From positions 1-64,000 of the forward strand of contig VGCE01000004.1 of NCBI GenBank assembly GCA_016870155.1: a stretch of DNA of 64,000 nucleotides, read 5' to 3'. Shown in pieces: positions 16,645-28,561 of this stretch. The notes beneath the pieces were generated by a model. That model had not been told where the DNA came from. It did no database searches and saw only the letters and a program-made list of their open reading frames with translations. Within the stretch, counting starts at the first letter, position 1. Every line of letters begins with the position of its first letter. A program made the position numbers and the translations under genes. The DNA is from Actinomycetota bacterium. Its GTDB lineage: Bacteria; Actinomycetota; Thermoleophilia; Miltoncostaeales; Miltoncostaeaceae.

Positions 16645-17031
16645 TTACCGAGTGTCCTGGCGGTACACCGAGAACGTCAGCACGAGGCCGATCACCGAGA
16701 AGATCAGGGCCAGCCACACCCCGTACGAGAGCCCGTCGATCGCGAAGATGAAAACGATCACGTAGAAGACGAGCAGCGACATCAGGTAGGTGGCCAAGGA
16801 CGTCGGGTTCATGCGGCGCAGGGGGATCTCCATGCGCAGGCCGTCGGCCGCCACGATGCCTCCGGCCACCAGGGCGATGATGAGCACCAGCGGCCACGAG
16901 CCCAGGTCGGCGCCCGAGCCGGATATCGGCCCGAAGCTCTGCCACTTCAGGAACAGCGAGATGATGAAGAGCAGCATGCAGACGGCTGCACCCATCTCCT
17001 TCTGCTCGCGTGAGATCCCCTGTAGGTCCAC
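16645..17031 (-). CDS. Tetraspan membrane protein, array copy 1
   Basis: 128 residues starting at a GTG preceded by AAGGAG at good spacing. Four helices (about 12-27, 44-60, 77-94, 101-118) and a basic tail (YRQDTR). Landmarks shared with copies 2 and 3: IISLFLKW closing helix 1, ADGLRMEIPLRRM after helix 2, SYGVWLALIFSVIG as helix 4. It is the first gene of the minus-strand run that continues into dedA, the histidine kinase and the surface-glycan genes, and a TACAAT box lies just upstream. Confidence 0.75.
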   Translation of the reverse strand: MDLQGISREQKEMGAAVCMLLFIISLFLKWQSFGPISGSGADLGSWPLVLIIALVAGGIVAADGLRMEIPLRRMNPTSLATYLMSLLVFYVIVFIFAIDGLSYGVWLALIFSVIGLVLTFSVYRQDTR

Positions 17032-17048
17032 CGGTGCTCCTTGGACGG

Positions 17049-17054
17049 ATTGTA
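17049..17054 (-). promoter_or_regulatory. Candidate -10 box (TACAAT) for the tetraspan/dedA run
   Basis: On the minus strand TACAAT lies 18 bases before the GTG of tetraspan copy 1, giving a very short leader. No good -35 match is visible at 16-18 bases, so this is a weak call based on the -10 match and position. Confidence 0.3.
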
Positions 17055-17103
17055 ACGTGACGCCTTTCGACGCCGCCTGCCGCCGTCCCTTCCCGCGGAT
17101 TCC

Positions 17104-17814
17104 CTATGGAATGGCGAAGGGCGCGTAGTGGCCCGGCACCACGAGTGCGGGGGCGCGGTCGCGGATCATGCGCCACGCGGCCAAGTGCTCATCGCGGTTA
17201 TCGAGCCCCTCGGGTGCCGACATCTCGCCGAACCATGCGGGGTCGGGACCCAGGGTGTCCCCCGCGATGATCACCCTGGCATCGTCGCACTCGGCCACCA
17301 CGGCCACGTGCCCGGGCGCATGGCCCGGGGTGTGGAACCACGTCAGGCCCTCGCGGATCGTGCCCCCGGCGCCATCCATCACCACCACTGGGGCGTCGTC
17401 CACAATGCCGCGCTGCCGCCGGGCCCACGGGGTGCCCAGCTCATCACGGTGCGCCCACACCTCGGTGACCCCCGGCAACTGCGGCAGGGCGCTCAGGTGA
17501 TCGGAGTGCAGGTGGGTCATCACCACGGTGCGCACGTCGGCCGGCTCGATGCCGCGGGCGCGCAGCGCGCCGTCCAGCATGTCGCCCTGGGTCTGGTAGC
17601 CGGGGTCCACCACCACGGCCTCGGGGCCGCTGAGCAGCACGGTGTTGGGCCAGGCGATCATGCCGGGCACCGCGCCCTCGAGCCGCCGGTACGCGGCGAA
17701 GGTGCCCTCGGCCGTGGCCGCCCGGCTCTCCACCACCTCATCCCCGAGCAGGCCGAACACGATGCGGTGCGCGGGCACCAGCAGCTCCCATCGCCACGGG
17801 CCGCCCGCCGCCAT
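17104..17814 (-). CDS. Metallo-beta-lactamase-fold hydrolase
   Basis: 236 residues. The dinuclear metal site is complete: THLHSDHL (HxHxDH, about residues 99-106), HTPGHAPGHV, IAGDTLGPDP (bridging Asp) and the final His in VPGHYAPF. The order and size fit glyoxalase II- or lactonase-like MBL enzymes, but the substrate cannot be assigned. It ends the minus-strand pair with the small protein and GYD protein gene upstream (spacing 3 and 4 bases). Confidence 0.9.
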   Translation of the reverse strand: MAAGGPWRWELLVPAHRIVFGLLGDEVVESRAATAEGTFAAYRRLEGAVPGMIAWPNTVLLSGPEAVVVDPGYQTQGDMLDGALRARGIEPADVRTVVMTHLHSDHLSALPQLPGVTEVWAHRDELGTPWARRQRGIVDDAPVVVMDGAGGTIREGLTWFHTPGHAPGHVAVVAECDDARVIIAGDTLGPDPAWFGEMSAPEGLDNRDEHLAAWRMIRDRAPALVVPGHYAPFAIP

Positions 17815-17817
17815 GGC

Positions 17818-18021
17818 CTATGGCTCCCGGCGTTCGCCCGCGCCGGGCTCGGGACGCGCGTGGCAGGGCGCCTCGAGGAAGGGCTCGACGGGGTCGGGCG
17901 ACCGGCGCCGTGCGCGCTCGATGCGCACCCGCACCGCCTGGCGCAGCGGCGCGGCAAGCGGGGACGCCGCGAGGCCCACGAGCCCCACGCCGATGATCAG
18001 GCCGCGCCGGGGAGCGGCCAC
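17818..18021 (-). CDS. Small membrane-anchored protein, 67 residues
   Basis: The N-terminus is basic then hydrophobic (MAAPRRGLIIGVGLVGLAAS), likely one membrane helix, followed by an Arg-rich segment (RVRIERARRRS) and a Pro/Glu-rich tail. No recognised family. It sits 4 bases after the GYD gene and 3 bases before the MBL-fold gene, in line with co-transcription. Short length and composition leave some doubt that it is translated. Confidence 0.45.
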   Translation of the reverse strand: MAAPRRGLIIGVGLVGLAASPLAAPLRQAVRVRIERARRRSPDPVEPFLEAPCHARPEPGAGERREP

Positions 18022-18025
18022 CGCG

Positions 18026-18310
18026 CTACTTGAGGAGCGAGAGGAACTCGTCGACCGGGATGGCGGTCAACGTCTGGAAGTGCGCGGTGCCACGCGCCGC
18101 GAGCTCCACCGAGACGCGGGCGATCACCTTCTCGTCGGGCGCCTCGACGATGTTCACGAAGTCGTAGGGACCGAGCACCGCCCACTGCTGGACGACCTTG
18201 GCGCCCATCTGCTCGATCTCCTGGTTCACTTCCTTCACGCGCTGCGGGTTGGCCTTGATGGTGCCCGCGCCGTGTGGGCTGAGCGTGCTGAGCAGGATGT
18301 AGGTCGGCAC
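18026..18310 (-). CDS. GYD-domain protein
   Basis: 94 residues from a GTG at 18310 with a strong AGGAGG upstream; the in-frame start 90 bases further upstream lacks one. The domain matches GYD (PF08734): YILLSTLSPHGAGTI, GAKVVQQWAVLGPYDFVNIVEAPD and TLTAIPVDEFLSLL. These are small ferredoxin-like alpha/beta proteins of unknown function, possibly binding a small ligand. It heads the operon with the small membrane protein and the MBL-fold hydrolase. Confidence 0.85.
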   Translation of the reverse strand: MPTYILLSTLSPHGAGTIKANPQRVKEVNQEIEQMGAKVVQQWAVLGPYDFVNIVEAPDEKVIARVSVELAARGTAHFQTLTAIPVDEFLSLLK

Positions 18311-18372
18311 CCGTCCTCCTAGGGTCCTTGCCGGTCTCGGTGAGCGTACCAGCGTGCGGATAGGATGACCCC

Positions 18373-18822
18373 ATGGCAACCGGGGCCCAGGCGCGCGCAA
18401 CCCGTGGGACGGTTCCCGCCATCGTCGCGATCGCGTCGCTCATCCTGGCCATCGGCGTGTTCCTGCCGTGGTACACGGCCGACGTCGCGCCGCCGTTCAC
18501 GCCCGAGGCCACCTCCGGATGGGACGCCACGCTGCTGGCGCGCATCGCCTTCGCCATGGCGGTGATCGCCCTCATCGCGTCGGCGCTCATCTGGCTCGAC
18601 GTGCGCGGGTTCCTGCCCATCGACGCCGACATCGTGCGAGCGCTGGCGTGGACCTGCCTGGTGCTCGCGATCGCCGCGACGGCGCTGGTGGCCTGGCGCC
18701 TGGTGCGCCCGCCCGGGCCCGCGGAATTCCTGGCCCGTGACATCGGGCTGTTCATCGCCCAGGCCGCCGCCATCGTGGCGCTGGTGGCATCGATCGGCGC
18801 CGTGCGCCCGAGGAACCCATGA
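18373..18822 (+). CDS. Tetraspan membrane protein, distant relative of the 15.8-17.0 kb array
   Basis: 149 residues with four hydrophobic helices (about 14-32, 56-75, 88-106, 123-142). Helix 1 ends in IGVFLPWYTAD, comparable to ALFLPWFG in array copy 2, and helix 2 leads into IWLDVRGFLP, comparable to the D-x-x-x-x-x-L-P segment of the array. The relation is inferred by eye and needs alignment. It is divergent from the GYD operon and overlaps the SRPBCC gene in an ATGA, so the two are coupled. Confidence 0.75.
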   Translation: MATGAQARATRGTVPAIVAIASLILAIGVFLPWYTADVAPPFTPEATSGWDATLLARIAFAMAVIALIASALIWLDVRGFLPIDADIVRALAWTCLVLAIAATALVAWRLVRPPGPAEFLARDIGLFIAQAAAIVALVASIGAVRPRNP

Positions 18823-19268
18823 TCCATGTATCCCGCACCATCACCGTCCCCATGGCCCGCGACGCGGCCTTCGCGCAGGTGGCCCGGTTCGGGCGCGCGT
18901 CGGAATGGGACCCGGGCCTGGTGGAGTCGCGTCAGGAGACCCCCGGCGAGCCGGGGCTCGGCACGGTGTTCCCCATCGTGGCCGAGTTCCGCGGCAAGCG
19001 CACGCCGATGACCTACGAGATCACCGAGTGGGAGCCCACCACGCGCATGGTCATCGAGGGCACCGGCGAGAAGGCCTTCGCCCGCGACGAGATCATCTTC
19101 CGCGACGCCCAGGGCGGCGGCTGCGAGATCACCTACACGGCCGCCCTCGGCATGAAGGGCGCGCTCAAACTGGCCGAGCCGTTCCTCAAGGGCACCTTCA
19201 ACCACATGGGTGACGAGGCCGTGGCCGGCCTCGCACGCTGGCTCGGCGCGGGGTCCCCCGCCGCCTGA
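18819..19268 (+). CDS. SRPBCC (START-like) domain protein
   Basis: 149 residues with the helix-grip pattern of polyketide cyclase/dehydrase-like proteins: a first strand ISVSRTITVP-like segment at the N-terminus, SEWDPGLVESRQE after the first helices, MTYEITEWEPTTRMVIEG, CEITYTAAL and a long C-terminal helix ending in ARWLGAG. Such proteins bind hydrophobic ligands in a deep cavity. Translationally coupled to a membrane tetraspan, it might carry a lipid for it, but no ligand can be named. Confidence 0.85.
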   Translation: MIHVSRTITVPMARDAAFAQVARFGRASEWDPGLVESRQETPGEPGLGTVFPIVAEFRGKRTPMTYEITEWEPTTRMVIEGTGEKAFARDEIIFRDAQGGGCEITYTAALGMKGALKLAEPFLKGTFNHMGDEAVAGLARWLGAGSPAA

Positions 19269-19273
19269 ACCAC

Positions 19274-19308
19274 GGAGGGGCGGCCCCGGTGTCCGGGACC
19301 GCCCCTCC
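19274..19308 (+). terminator. Hairpin terminator after the SRPBCC gene
   Basis: GGAGGGGCGG and CCGCCCCTCC arms, extended inward by CCCGG/CCGGG with a small mismatch, around a TGT loop, 5 bases past the stop codon. There is no T-run, as is common in G+C-rich genomes. Confidence 0.65.
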
Positions 19309-19327
19309 ACATGCGCGCAACCGACCG

Positions 19328-19354
19328 GTGACTGTCACCCGTGGTGACTGTCAC
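19328..19354. repeat. Tandem palindromes GTGACTGTCAC x2 between convergent genes
   Basis: Two copies of the 11-base near-palindrome GTGACTGTCAC start 16 bases apart. The whole can also fold as a single hairpin with 12-bp arms and one T-T mismatch around CGT. It lies 13 bases past the clpB stop (minus strand) and beyond the SRPBCC terminator, so it may act as the clpB terminator or as a protein-binding site. Confidence 0.6.
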
Positions 19355-19367
19355 CCCCCGGCTCGGG

Positions 19368-21958
<2,591 letters not shown>

Positions 21959-21959
<1 letters not shown>

Positions 21960-22432
21960 TAGCTGGACCTCCTCGGGTCTCGTGAATCTGTGACGCGGGG
22001 CACCGGTCGGAGCCCCGCGGGAATGACGTGCTTGATGGGCACGGCGGGCGGACCCGACGCGCGGCGCAGGTGGACGATCTCGGTGGACATCGAGCCCCGC
22101 GAGGCGTCGATGGCGCGCTCGTGCTCGGCCATGCGGGCCTGCACCTCGCGCTCGAGGTCGCGCACGCGGCGCATGGCCTGCTCGAGCTGCTGCTCGAGGT
22201 CGAGCACGCGCTCGATGCCGGCCAGGTTGAGTCCGGTCTCGCCCAGCACCTGAATGCGGCGCAGGCGGGCGAGGTCGGCCTCGGAATACAGGCGGGTGCG
22301 GCCCTTGGTGCGGCCCGGCTGCACCAGGCCCCGGCGCTCGTACATGCGCAGGGTCTGGGGGTGCATGCCGGCCATCTCGGCGGCGACGCCGATCATGAAC
22401 ACCGGCCGCGTCTCGTCGCGCTCGAGGCTCAT
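21959..22432 (-). CDS. hspR: Heat-shock repressor HspR (MerR family)
   Basis: 157 residues. MerR-type winged helix near the N-terminus ([20 protein letters not shown] at about residues 12-31, then [19 protein letters not shown]), followed by a dimerisation coiled coil ([18 protein letters not shown]). HspR in actinobacteria represses dnaK and clpB with DnaK as co-repressor, binding HAIR inverted repeats; one such site lies upstream of dnaK here. The ATG overlaps the dnaJ stop (ATGA). It has a longer C-terminal tail ([12 protein letters not shown]) than many HspR proteins. Confidence 0.95.
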
Positions 22433-23523
22433 CGGAAGAGCTTCTCCCGCGGGTCGGCGCCACCCAGCGCCGCGAAGGCCTCGAGGGCCTCCTTCTGCTC
22501 GTCGCTGAGCGACGACGGCACAGTGAGCCTGAGCCTGGCCAAGAGCGATCCGTTGCCCGATCCGCTGAGCTTGGGAGCGCCCTTGCCCGGCACGCGCAGG
22601 GTGCGGCCGTCCTGACTGCCGGGCGGCACGGTGATCTTCACCCGGCCGTCGAGCGTGGGCACCTCGATCTTCGCGCCGAGCGCGGCCTCGCTGAAGGTGA
22701 CGGGCACCTCGATCACCAGGTCGTCGCCCTTGCGGGTGTACACCGGGCTGGGCATGACGCGCGTGATCACGTGCAGGTCGCCCGCCGGGCCGCCGCGCAT
22801 GCCGGCGCCGCCCTTGCCCTTGAGCTTGATGCGGGTGCCGTCCTTCGCGCCGGCCGGGATGCGCACGCGAATGCGCCGCTCGGCCGACCGCACGCCCGAG
22901 CCGTGGCAGTCGGGGCATGGGTCCTCGATGATCGTGCCGGCCCCGCCGCATTCCGGGCAGGTCTCGGGTATCGAGAAGCCGCCGATGTCGCGCCCCACCT
23001 GGCCGCGGCCATCACAGGCCGTGCACAGACGCGGGCTCGTGCCCGGCTTGGCACCCGATCCCGAGCACGTGGCGCAGGCCTCGGTCTTCTCGAGCGTCAC
23101 CGGCACCTCGGCGCCGGCCATCGCCTGGTCGAACGACAGCGTCACCTCCACCTCGAGGTCCTGGCCGCGCCGGGCACCGCCCGACTGGCCACGGCCGCCG
23201 CGGCGTCCGCCGCCGCCCCCGAACATCGATCCGAAGATGTCGCCGAAGCCGCCGGCCCCGCCGCCGGTGCCATCGCCGAAGCCGCCGTAGCCGCCACCCA
23301 TGCGGGCGAACTGGCGCGCGGCGTCGTATTCACTGCGCTTCTCGGCGTCGGACAGCACGTCGTGCGCGTGCGATACCTCCTTGAAGCGCTCCTCCGCGGA
23401 TGCGTCATCCGGGTTGGCGTCGGGGTGGTACCTGCGCGCAAGGGCCCGGTAGGCCCTCTTGATGGCCTCGTCGTCGGCGTCCTCGGGCACACCGAGAACC
23501 GCATAGAGGTCCGTGTCGTTCAG
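22429..23523 (-). CDS. dnaJ: Chaperone DnaJ (apparent CTG start)
   Basis: 364 residues if started at CTG 23523. The J-domain needs residues [12 protein letters not shown], which lie upstream of the first GTG at 23490, and the frame has no ATG, GTG or TTG nearby upstream. The CTG has GGAGG at 8-base spacing and overlaps the grpE TGA. Domains: J-domain with ARRYHPDAN, Gly/Phe-rich linker, four CxxCxGxG zinc repeats ([32 protein letters not shown]) and the substrate-binding C-terminus. It delivers clients to DnaK and stimulates its ATPase. Confidence 0.95.
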   Translation of the reverse strand: MNDTDLYAVLGVPEDADDEAIKRAYRALARRYHPDANPDDASAEERFKEVSHAHDVLSDAEKRSEYDAARQFARMGGGYGGFGDGTGGGAGGFGDIFGSMFGGGGGRRGGRGQSGGARRGQDLEVEVTLSFDQAMAGAEVPVTLEKTEACATCSGSGAKPGTSPRLCTACDGRGQVGRDIGGFSIPETCPECGGAGTIIEDPCPDCHGSGVRSAERRIRVRIPAGAKDGTRIKLKGKGGAGMRGGPAGDLHVITRVMPSPVYTRKGDDLVIEVPVTFSEAALGAKIEVPTLDGRVKITVPPGSQDGRTLRVPGKGAPKLSGSGNGSLLARLRLTVPSSLSDEQKEALEAFAALGGADPREKLFR

Positions 23524-24086
23524 CGGGTGCCCCCTCCCTGGGAAACCACCACGCGCGCCGGCCGGATGACCGCGTCGGACATCCGGTAGCCGCGCTCCAC
23601 CACCGCCACGACCGTCCCCTCGGGGTGGTCGGGCGAGGGCACGCTCTGCACGGCCTCGTGCACGGTCGGGTCGAACGCCTCGCCGTGGGCGGGGATCTCC
23701 TGAACCCCACGGCCCACCAGCAGCGCGCCGAGCTGCTGGCGCACCATGTCCACGCCCGCGACGATGCCGTGGGCACCCTCATCGTCCGTGGCCACCAGGG
23801 CCTCGAGCGCCCGTTCGAGGTTGTCGAGCACGGGCAGCAGCTCGCCCACGAGGTCCCGCACGCCGGCCACGGCCAGCATGGGGCTCTCGCGCTCGACGCG
23901 CTTGCGGTAGTTGTCGAAGTCGGCCCGGGCGCGCTGCAGCTGGTCGAGGTAGTCGTCCCGCTCGGCGCTCACCCGCGCTAGGTCGTCGTTGGTCTGGTCC
24001 ACGCCCTCGGGGCCCGGGGCACCCGCCTCATCGGCGGGCACCACGGGCTCCTCGGGAGCGACGTCGGTGTTGGTTGGGTCGGTCAA
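23520..24086 (-). CDS. grpE: Nucleotide exchange factor GrpE
   Basis: 188 residues. An acidic disordered N-terminus is followed by the long helix (YLDQLQRARADFDNYRKRVE, about residues 46-65) and the C-terminal beta wing (GVQEIPAHGEAFDPTVHEA, EGTVVAVVERGYRM), all family-typical. It releases ADP from DnaK. It lies 10 bases downstream of dnaK and overlaps the dnaJ start by four bases. Confidence 0.96.
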   Translation of the reverse strand: MTDPTNTDVAPEEPVVPADEAGAPGPEGVDQTNDDLARVSAERDDYLDQLQRARADFDNYRKRVERESPMLAVAGVRDLVGELLPVLDNLERALEALVATDDEGAHGIVAGVDMVRQQLGALLVGRGVQEIPAHGEAFDPTVHEAVQSVPSPDHPEGTVVAVVERGYRMSDAVIRPARVVVSQGGGTR

Positions 24087-24096
24087 CGGGATTCCC

Positions 24097-25992
<1,896 letters not shown>

Positions 25993-26074
25993 GGAAGTAA
26001 TTGCCTCCTGATGCGTTACGTGGAAATGGCCCGGTTCATTCCGGGCCGGTCTGATCACGAGGGGCATGCAACAA

Positions 26075-26095
26075 CATGAGTCACCCCATATCAAG
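26075..26095 (-). promoter_or_regulatory. HspR operator (HAIR-like inverted repeat) upstream of dnaK
   Basis: The minus-strand sequence CTTGATA-N7-ACTCATG matches the HAIR consensus CTTGAGT-N7-ACTCAAG at 5 of 7 and 6 of 7 positions with exact spacing. It lies about 80 bases before the dnaK ATG. With hspR in the same operon, this is the expected autoregulatory site. The dnaK promoter itself was not pinned down. Confidence 0.7.
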
Positions 26096-26106
26096 TCATC
26101 TGCGTT

Positions 26107-26123
26107 ATGGCTTAGTAAGTCAT
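26107..26123. repeat. Short palindrome next to the HspR operator
   Basis: ATGGCTTA-G-TAAGTCAT, arms matching at 7 of 8 positions, 11 bases from the HAIR-like site on the side away from dnaK. It could be a second regulator site on the dnaK promoter; it does not match HAIR. Confidence 0.4.
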
Positions 26124-26129
26124 GAAGGG

Positions 26130-26214
26130 GCCGCCAACCCCGGTGTCAGGCACTTAACCGAGGGTGTCAGCATGCGCGCGGGTCGGTTAAGTGCCTGACA
26201 CCGGGGTTGGCGGC
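26130..26214. repeat. Perfect 32-bp inverted repeat with 21-base loop
   Basis: Arms at 26130-26161 and 26183-26214 are exact reverse complements, each containing GGTGTCAGGCACTTAACC or its complement. The 21-base loop carries a partial third copy (GGTGTCAG). It lies between the bioY terminator and the dnaK regulatory region. Arm length and perfection are far beyond a normal terminator and suggest a small non-autonomous palindromic element; no transposase is nearby. Confidence 0.85.
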
Positions 26215-26225
26215 GCACCAACGCG

Positions 26226-26250
26226 AAAGGGCCCGCTCAGCGGGCCCTTT
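26226..26250 (-). terminator. bioY terminator
   Basis: Perfect 11-bp stem AAAGGGCCCGC / GCGGGCCCTTT with a three-base loop, 38 bases past the bioY stop on the minus strand. The stem ends in TTT on either strand, so it may work in both directions. Confidence 0.8.
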
Positions 26251-26287
26251 CCGGTTACGCGTGCCCCATGCCGGGGCGGTCTGGCGC

Positions 26288-26944
26288 CTAGACGATGCCG
26301 GCGGGCGGGCCGTCCTCCTCGCGGTTCTTGCCGAAGCCCGTGCGCTGCAGCAGCGCCCAGCCCGCGGGCAGGATCGCCGCGACGACCGCCAGCTTCAGCA
26401 GGTCACCCAGGATGAACGGCTGCACGCCGAGCTCGTAGGCCTGCGACCACCCCAGCGTCACGCCGTCGCCCGCGGGCGACCAGTTGGCCAGCCAGGGCAG
26501 GCCGATGGCGTAGATGAGCACGTTCCCCAGCAGCAGCACGCCGATCATGGGCACCACCCGGCGGTCGGCGCCGCGCTCGCACAGCCATCCCACCACGGCG
26601 GCGGCGAGGATGAAGCCGATGATGTAGCCGCCCGTGGCGCCCGTGATGATGTCCCAGCCACCGGACTGGTCGCTGAAGATCGGGGCACCGAGCGCGCCGA
26701 TGGCGAAGTACAGCACCAGCGACAGCGCGCCGCGCCACGCGCCCAGCATGCCGCCCACCAGCAGCACGGCGAGGGTCTGCCCGGTGAACGGCACCGGGTA
26801 CCAGGGGATCGATACCTGCGCCAGCAGCGACACCACGGCCGTGCCGGCGAGGACCAGCAGGATGTCGCGGACGAGCGTGCTTGCCCGGCTCTGGCCGCGG
26901 GGGACGACGCGATCGACGATCGCCCCGTAGCGAACTGCATGCAT
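26288..26944 (-). CDS. bioY: Biotin transporter substrate-binding subunit BioY
   Basis: 218 residues with about six membrane helices. Family signatures: WYPVPFTGQTLAVLLVGG (about residues 48-65), GALGAPIF, GATGGYIIGF and the ANWSPAGDGV loop. BioY is the S component of ECF transporters and captures biotin; with no ATPase or T-component nearby it must use a shared energising module or act alone. No biotin synthesis genes are adjacent. Upstream, the gene shares a 105-base divergent region with phoU. Confidence 0.92.
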   Translation of the reverse strand: MHAVRYGAIVDRVVPRGQSRASTLVRDILLVLAGTAVVSLLAQVSIPWYPVPFTGQTLAVLLVGGMLGAWRGALSLVLYFAIGALGAPIFSDQSGGWDIITGATGGYIIGFILAAAVVGWLCERGADRRVVPMIGVLLLGNVLIYAIGLPWLANWSPAGDGVTLGWSQAYELGVQPFILGDLLKLAVVAAILPAGWALLQRTGFGKNREEDGPPAGIV

Positions 26945-27049
26945 TCGGCGGTGCTCCTCGGAAAAACGATGGGAAAACTGCGTGCTCCGGTGATGCTAGC
27001 GATGGCGTGACAGGCAGGGACCGAGGCACGGGTGTCATACACTCGTTCC

Positions 27050-27706
27050 ATGGCAACGGAGTCGGCAAGCGGCATAAGCGGCGGAATCGACCAGCTTCGC
27101 AACGGGCTGATCGAGGTGGCGAGCGTGATCGTCGGGCAGGTGGAGCGCGCCGTGGACGCCTGGGAGAACCAGGACCACGCCGAGGCCGCCGCGGTGATCG
27201 CCGGCGACGACGAGGTGGACGCCCGCTGTAAGGACCTGGAGCGCCTGGCGTTCGACCTGGTGCTGCTGCAGGCTCCCAAGGCCCACGACCTGCGCCTCAT
27301 CCACACCGGCCTCATCATCACCGTGGCACTCGAGCGCGTGGGTGACCTCGCCGTGGCAATCGCCCACCGGGTGGAGGCCATGGAGCCCTCGCGTCCCATC
27401 CCCGAGGTGGACGCCCTGCTCAAGCGCATGGAGCCGCGCGCCATCAGCGCCCTCTCGCAGGCCGTGCAGGCCTTCGCCCGCGAGGACACCGGCCTGGCCA
27501 TCGTGGCCCGGTCCGACGCCCGCAGCGTGCAGGACCTCCTCGAGGGCGTGATGCAGGCGGCATCGCACCACGCCGCCGACCAGGACAGCGCCCCGTGGCT
27601 CGCCAGCGCCGTGCTGCTCGCCCGCCACCTAGAGCGGGTGTCCAACAACGCGGCCGAGATCGCCGGCCGCGTGAGGTTCGTCGCCGAGGGCGGCGACCCG
27701 ATCTAG
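27050..27706 (+). CDS. phoU: PhoU-like phosphate-signalling regulator
   Basis: 218 residues from the ATG at 27050; a GTG 18 bases upstream is an alternative. Two PhoU repeats of three helices are visible, each with an acidic metal-binding motif: DDEVDARCKDLERLAFDLV then ALERVGDLAVAIAHR in the first, and a weaker second half ending ARHLERVSNNAAEIAGRVRF. PhoU links phosphate transport to PhoR signalling. No pst or phoR/phoB genes are adjacent; the PhoR-like kinase at 13.7-14.9 kb is the only kinase in the window, but any link is speculative. Confidence 0.92.
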   Translation: MATESASGISGGIDQLRNGLIEVASVIVGQVERAVDAWENQDHAEAAAVIAGDDEVDARCKDLERLAFDLVLLQAPKAHDLRLIHTGLIITVALERVGDLAVAIAHRVEAMEPSRPIPEVDALLKRMEPRAISALSQAVQAFAREDTGLAIVARSDARSVQDLLEGVMQAASHHAADQDSAPWLASAVLLARHLERVSNNAAEIAGRVRFVAEGGDPI

Positions 27707-27712
27707 CCGGGC

Positions 27713-27730
27713 CGCCGCCCCCGGGCGGCG
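27713..27730. terminator. Hairpin between convergent phoU and secreted-protein genes
   Basis: Perfect 8-bp stem CGCCGCCC / GGGCGGCG with a CC loop, 7 bases past the phoU stop. A second, weaker stem (AGTCGC / GCGACT) follows and reaches the stop codon of the convergent gene. Probably terminates both transcripts. Confidence 0.6.
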
Positions 27731-27750
27731 ATCAGTCGCGCGTCAGGCGA

Positions 27751-28407
27751 CTAGCACTGCAGGTTGAGCCAGAAGCTGGCCGCGTTCTGCACAGTGGCGC
27801 CGCCCCCGCCGAGGGTCGTGCTGTACGTGGTGACGACCCACTGGGTGTTCTGCGTGCCCGCGGCCACGGTGGCCGAGCCCGTGGTCGTGGTCGGGTCCGT
27901 GAAGGTCTGCAGCGTCACCTGCGGCGCGCATGCGCTGACATTGCTCGGGAACGTGACCGTGTAGGTCGAGGTGCCAGTCTTCGCAACGGTGACGGTGACG
28001 CCGCTCGTCGACGAGGTCACCGTGCCGCCGAAGGCGATGAAGGCGAAGTACGCCGGGTTCGACATCTGCGTGTGCGTCACGGCGCCATTGGCGATCTTGG
28101 CCGTGGTGATCGCCTGGTTGGCGATCTGCGTGGTGGTCCACCCCTGGCCGGCGCCCGCCACCTTGCTGAGCGGGGTCACGCCGTTGGCGCCGGTGTTGGC
28201 GGCATCGGTCGTGGTGGTGCGGATGGGCGCCAGGTAGTTCAGCGATGAGTTCGAGCGCTTCACCGCGGCCTGCGAGATGCGCTGGTTGATCAGCAGCTGC
28301 TGGCTGGCGGTGGTGCTGTTCTCGTTGGCAGCCATGCCTGAACCGACCAGCAGTCCGGCGGCGCCGAGCACCGCCACCGACGCGATGGCAAAGGGATACA
28401 CCTTCAT
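27751..28407 (-). CDS. Secreted low-complexity Thr/Ala/Asn-rich protein
   Basis: 218 residues from the ATG at 28407, which has GGAGG upstream. The signal peptide is clear (MKVYPFAIASVAVLGAAGLL, cleavage near GMAANE). The mature part has a helical start (ASQQLLINQRISQAAVKRSN), a TTQIANQAITTAKIANGAV repeat-like tract common in surface or tail-fibre-like beta structures, and a Thr/Ser-rich C-terminal domain with two Cys (SACAPQV and the last residue), possibly a disulfide. No family recognised. Likely an exported or surface structural protein. Confidence 0.8.
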   Translation of the reverse strand: MKVYPFAIASVAVLGAAGLLVGSGMAANENSTTASQQLLINQRISQAAVKRSNSSLNYLAPIRTTTTDAANTGANGVTPLSKVAGAGQGWTTTQIANQAITTAKIANGAVTHTQMSNPAYFAFIAFGGTVTSSTSGVTVTVAKTGTSTYTVTFPSNVSACAPQVTLQTFTDPTTTTGSATVAAGTQNTQWVVTTYSTTLGGGGATVQNAASFWLNLQC

Positions 28408-28561
28408 GAGGAGGCCTCCATGTGTTGGGGATGAGCCGCGGCGCACGTTAGGCGGGTCGCCGCGGGATGCTGACCGAAATTTACGCAATCCTTGCGAGTG
28501 CGTTGCGGAACCTCCTGCACATGATCGAAAAGAGCCGTACCGGTGATAGCGTGCCCGCCCT

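Noticed and set aside
27032-27706. GTG start of phoU six codons upstream
   Set aside because: Those residues (MSYTRS) are not family-like and the ATG at 27050 gives a normal PhoU N-terminus; kept only as an alternative.
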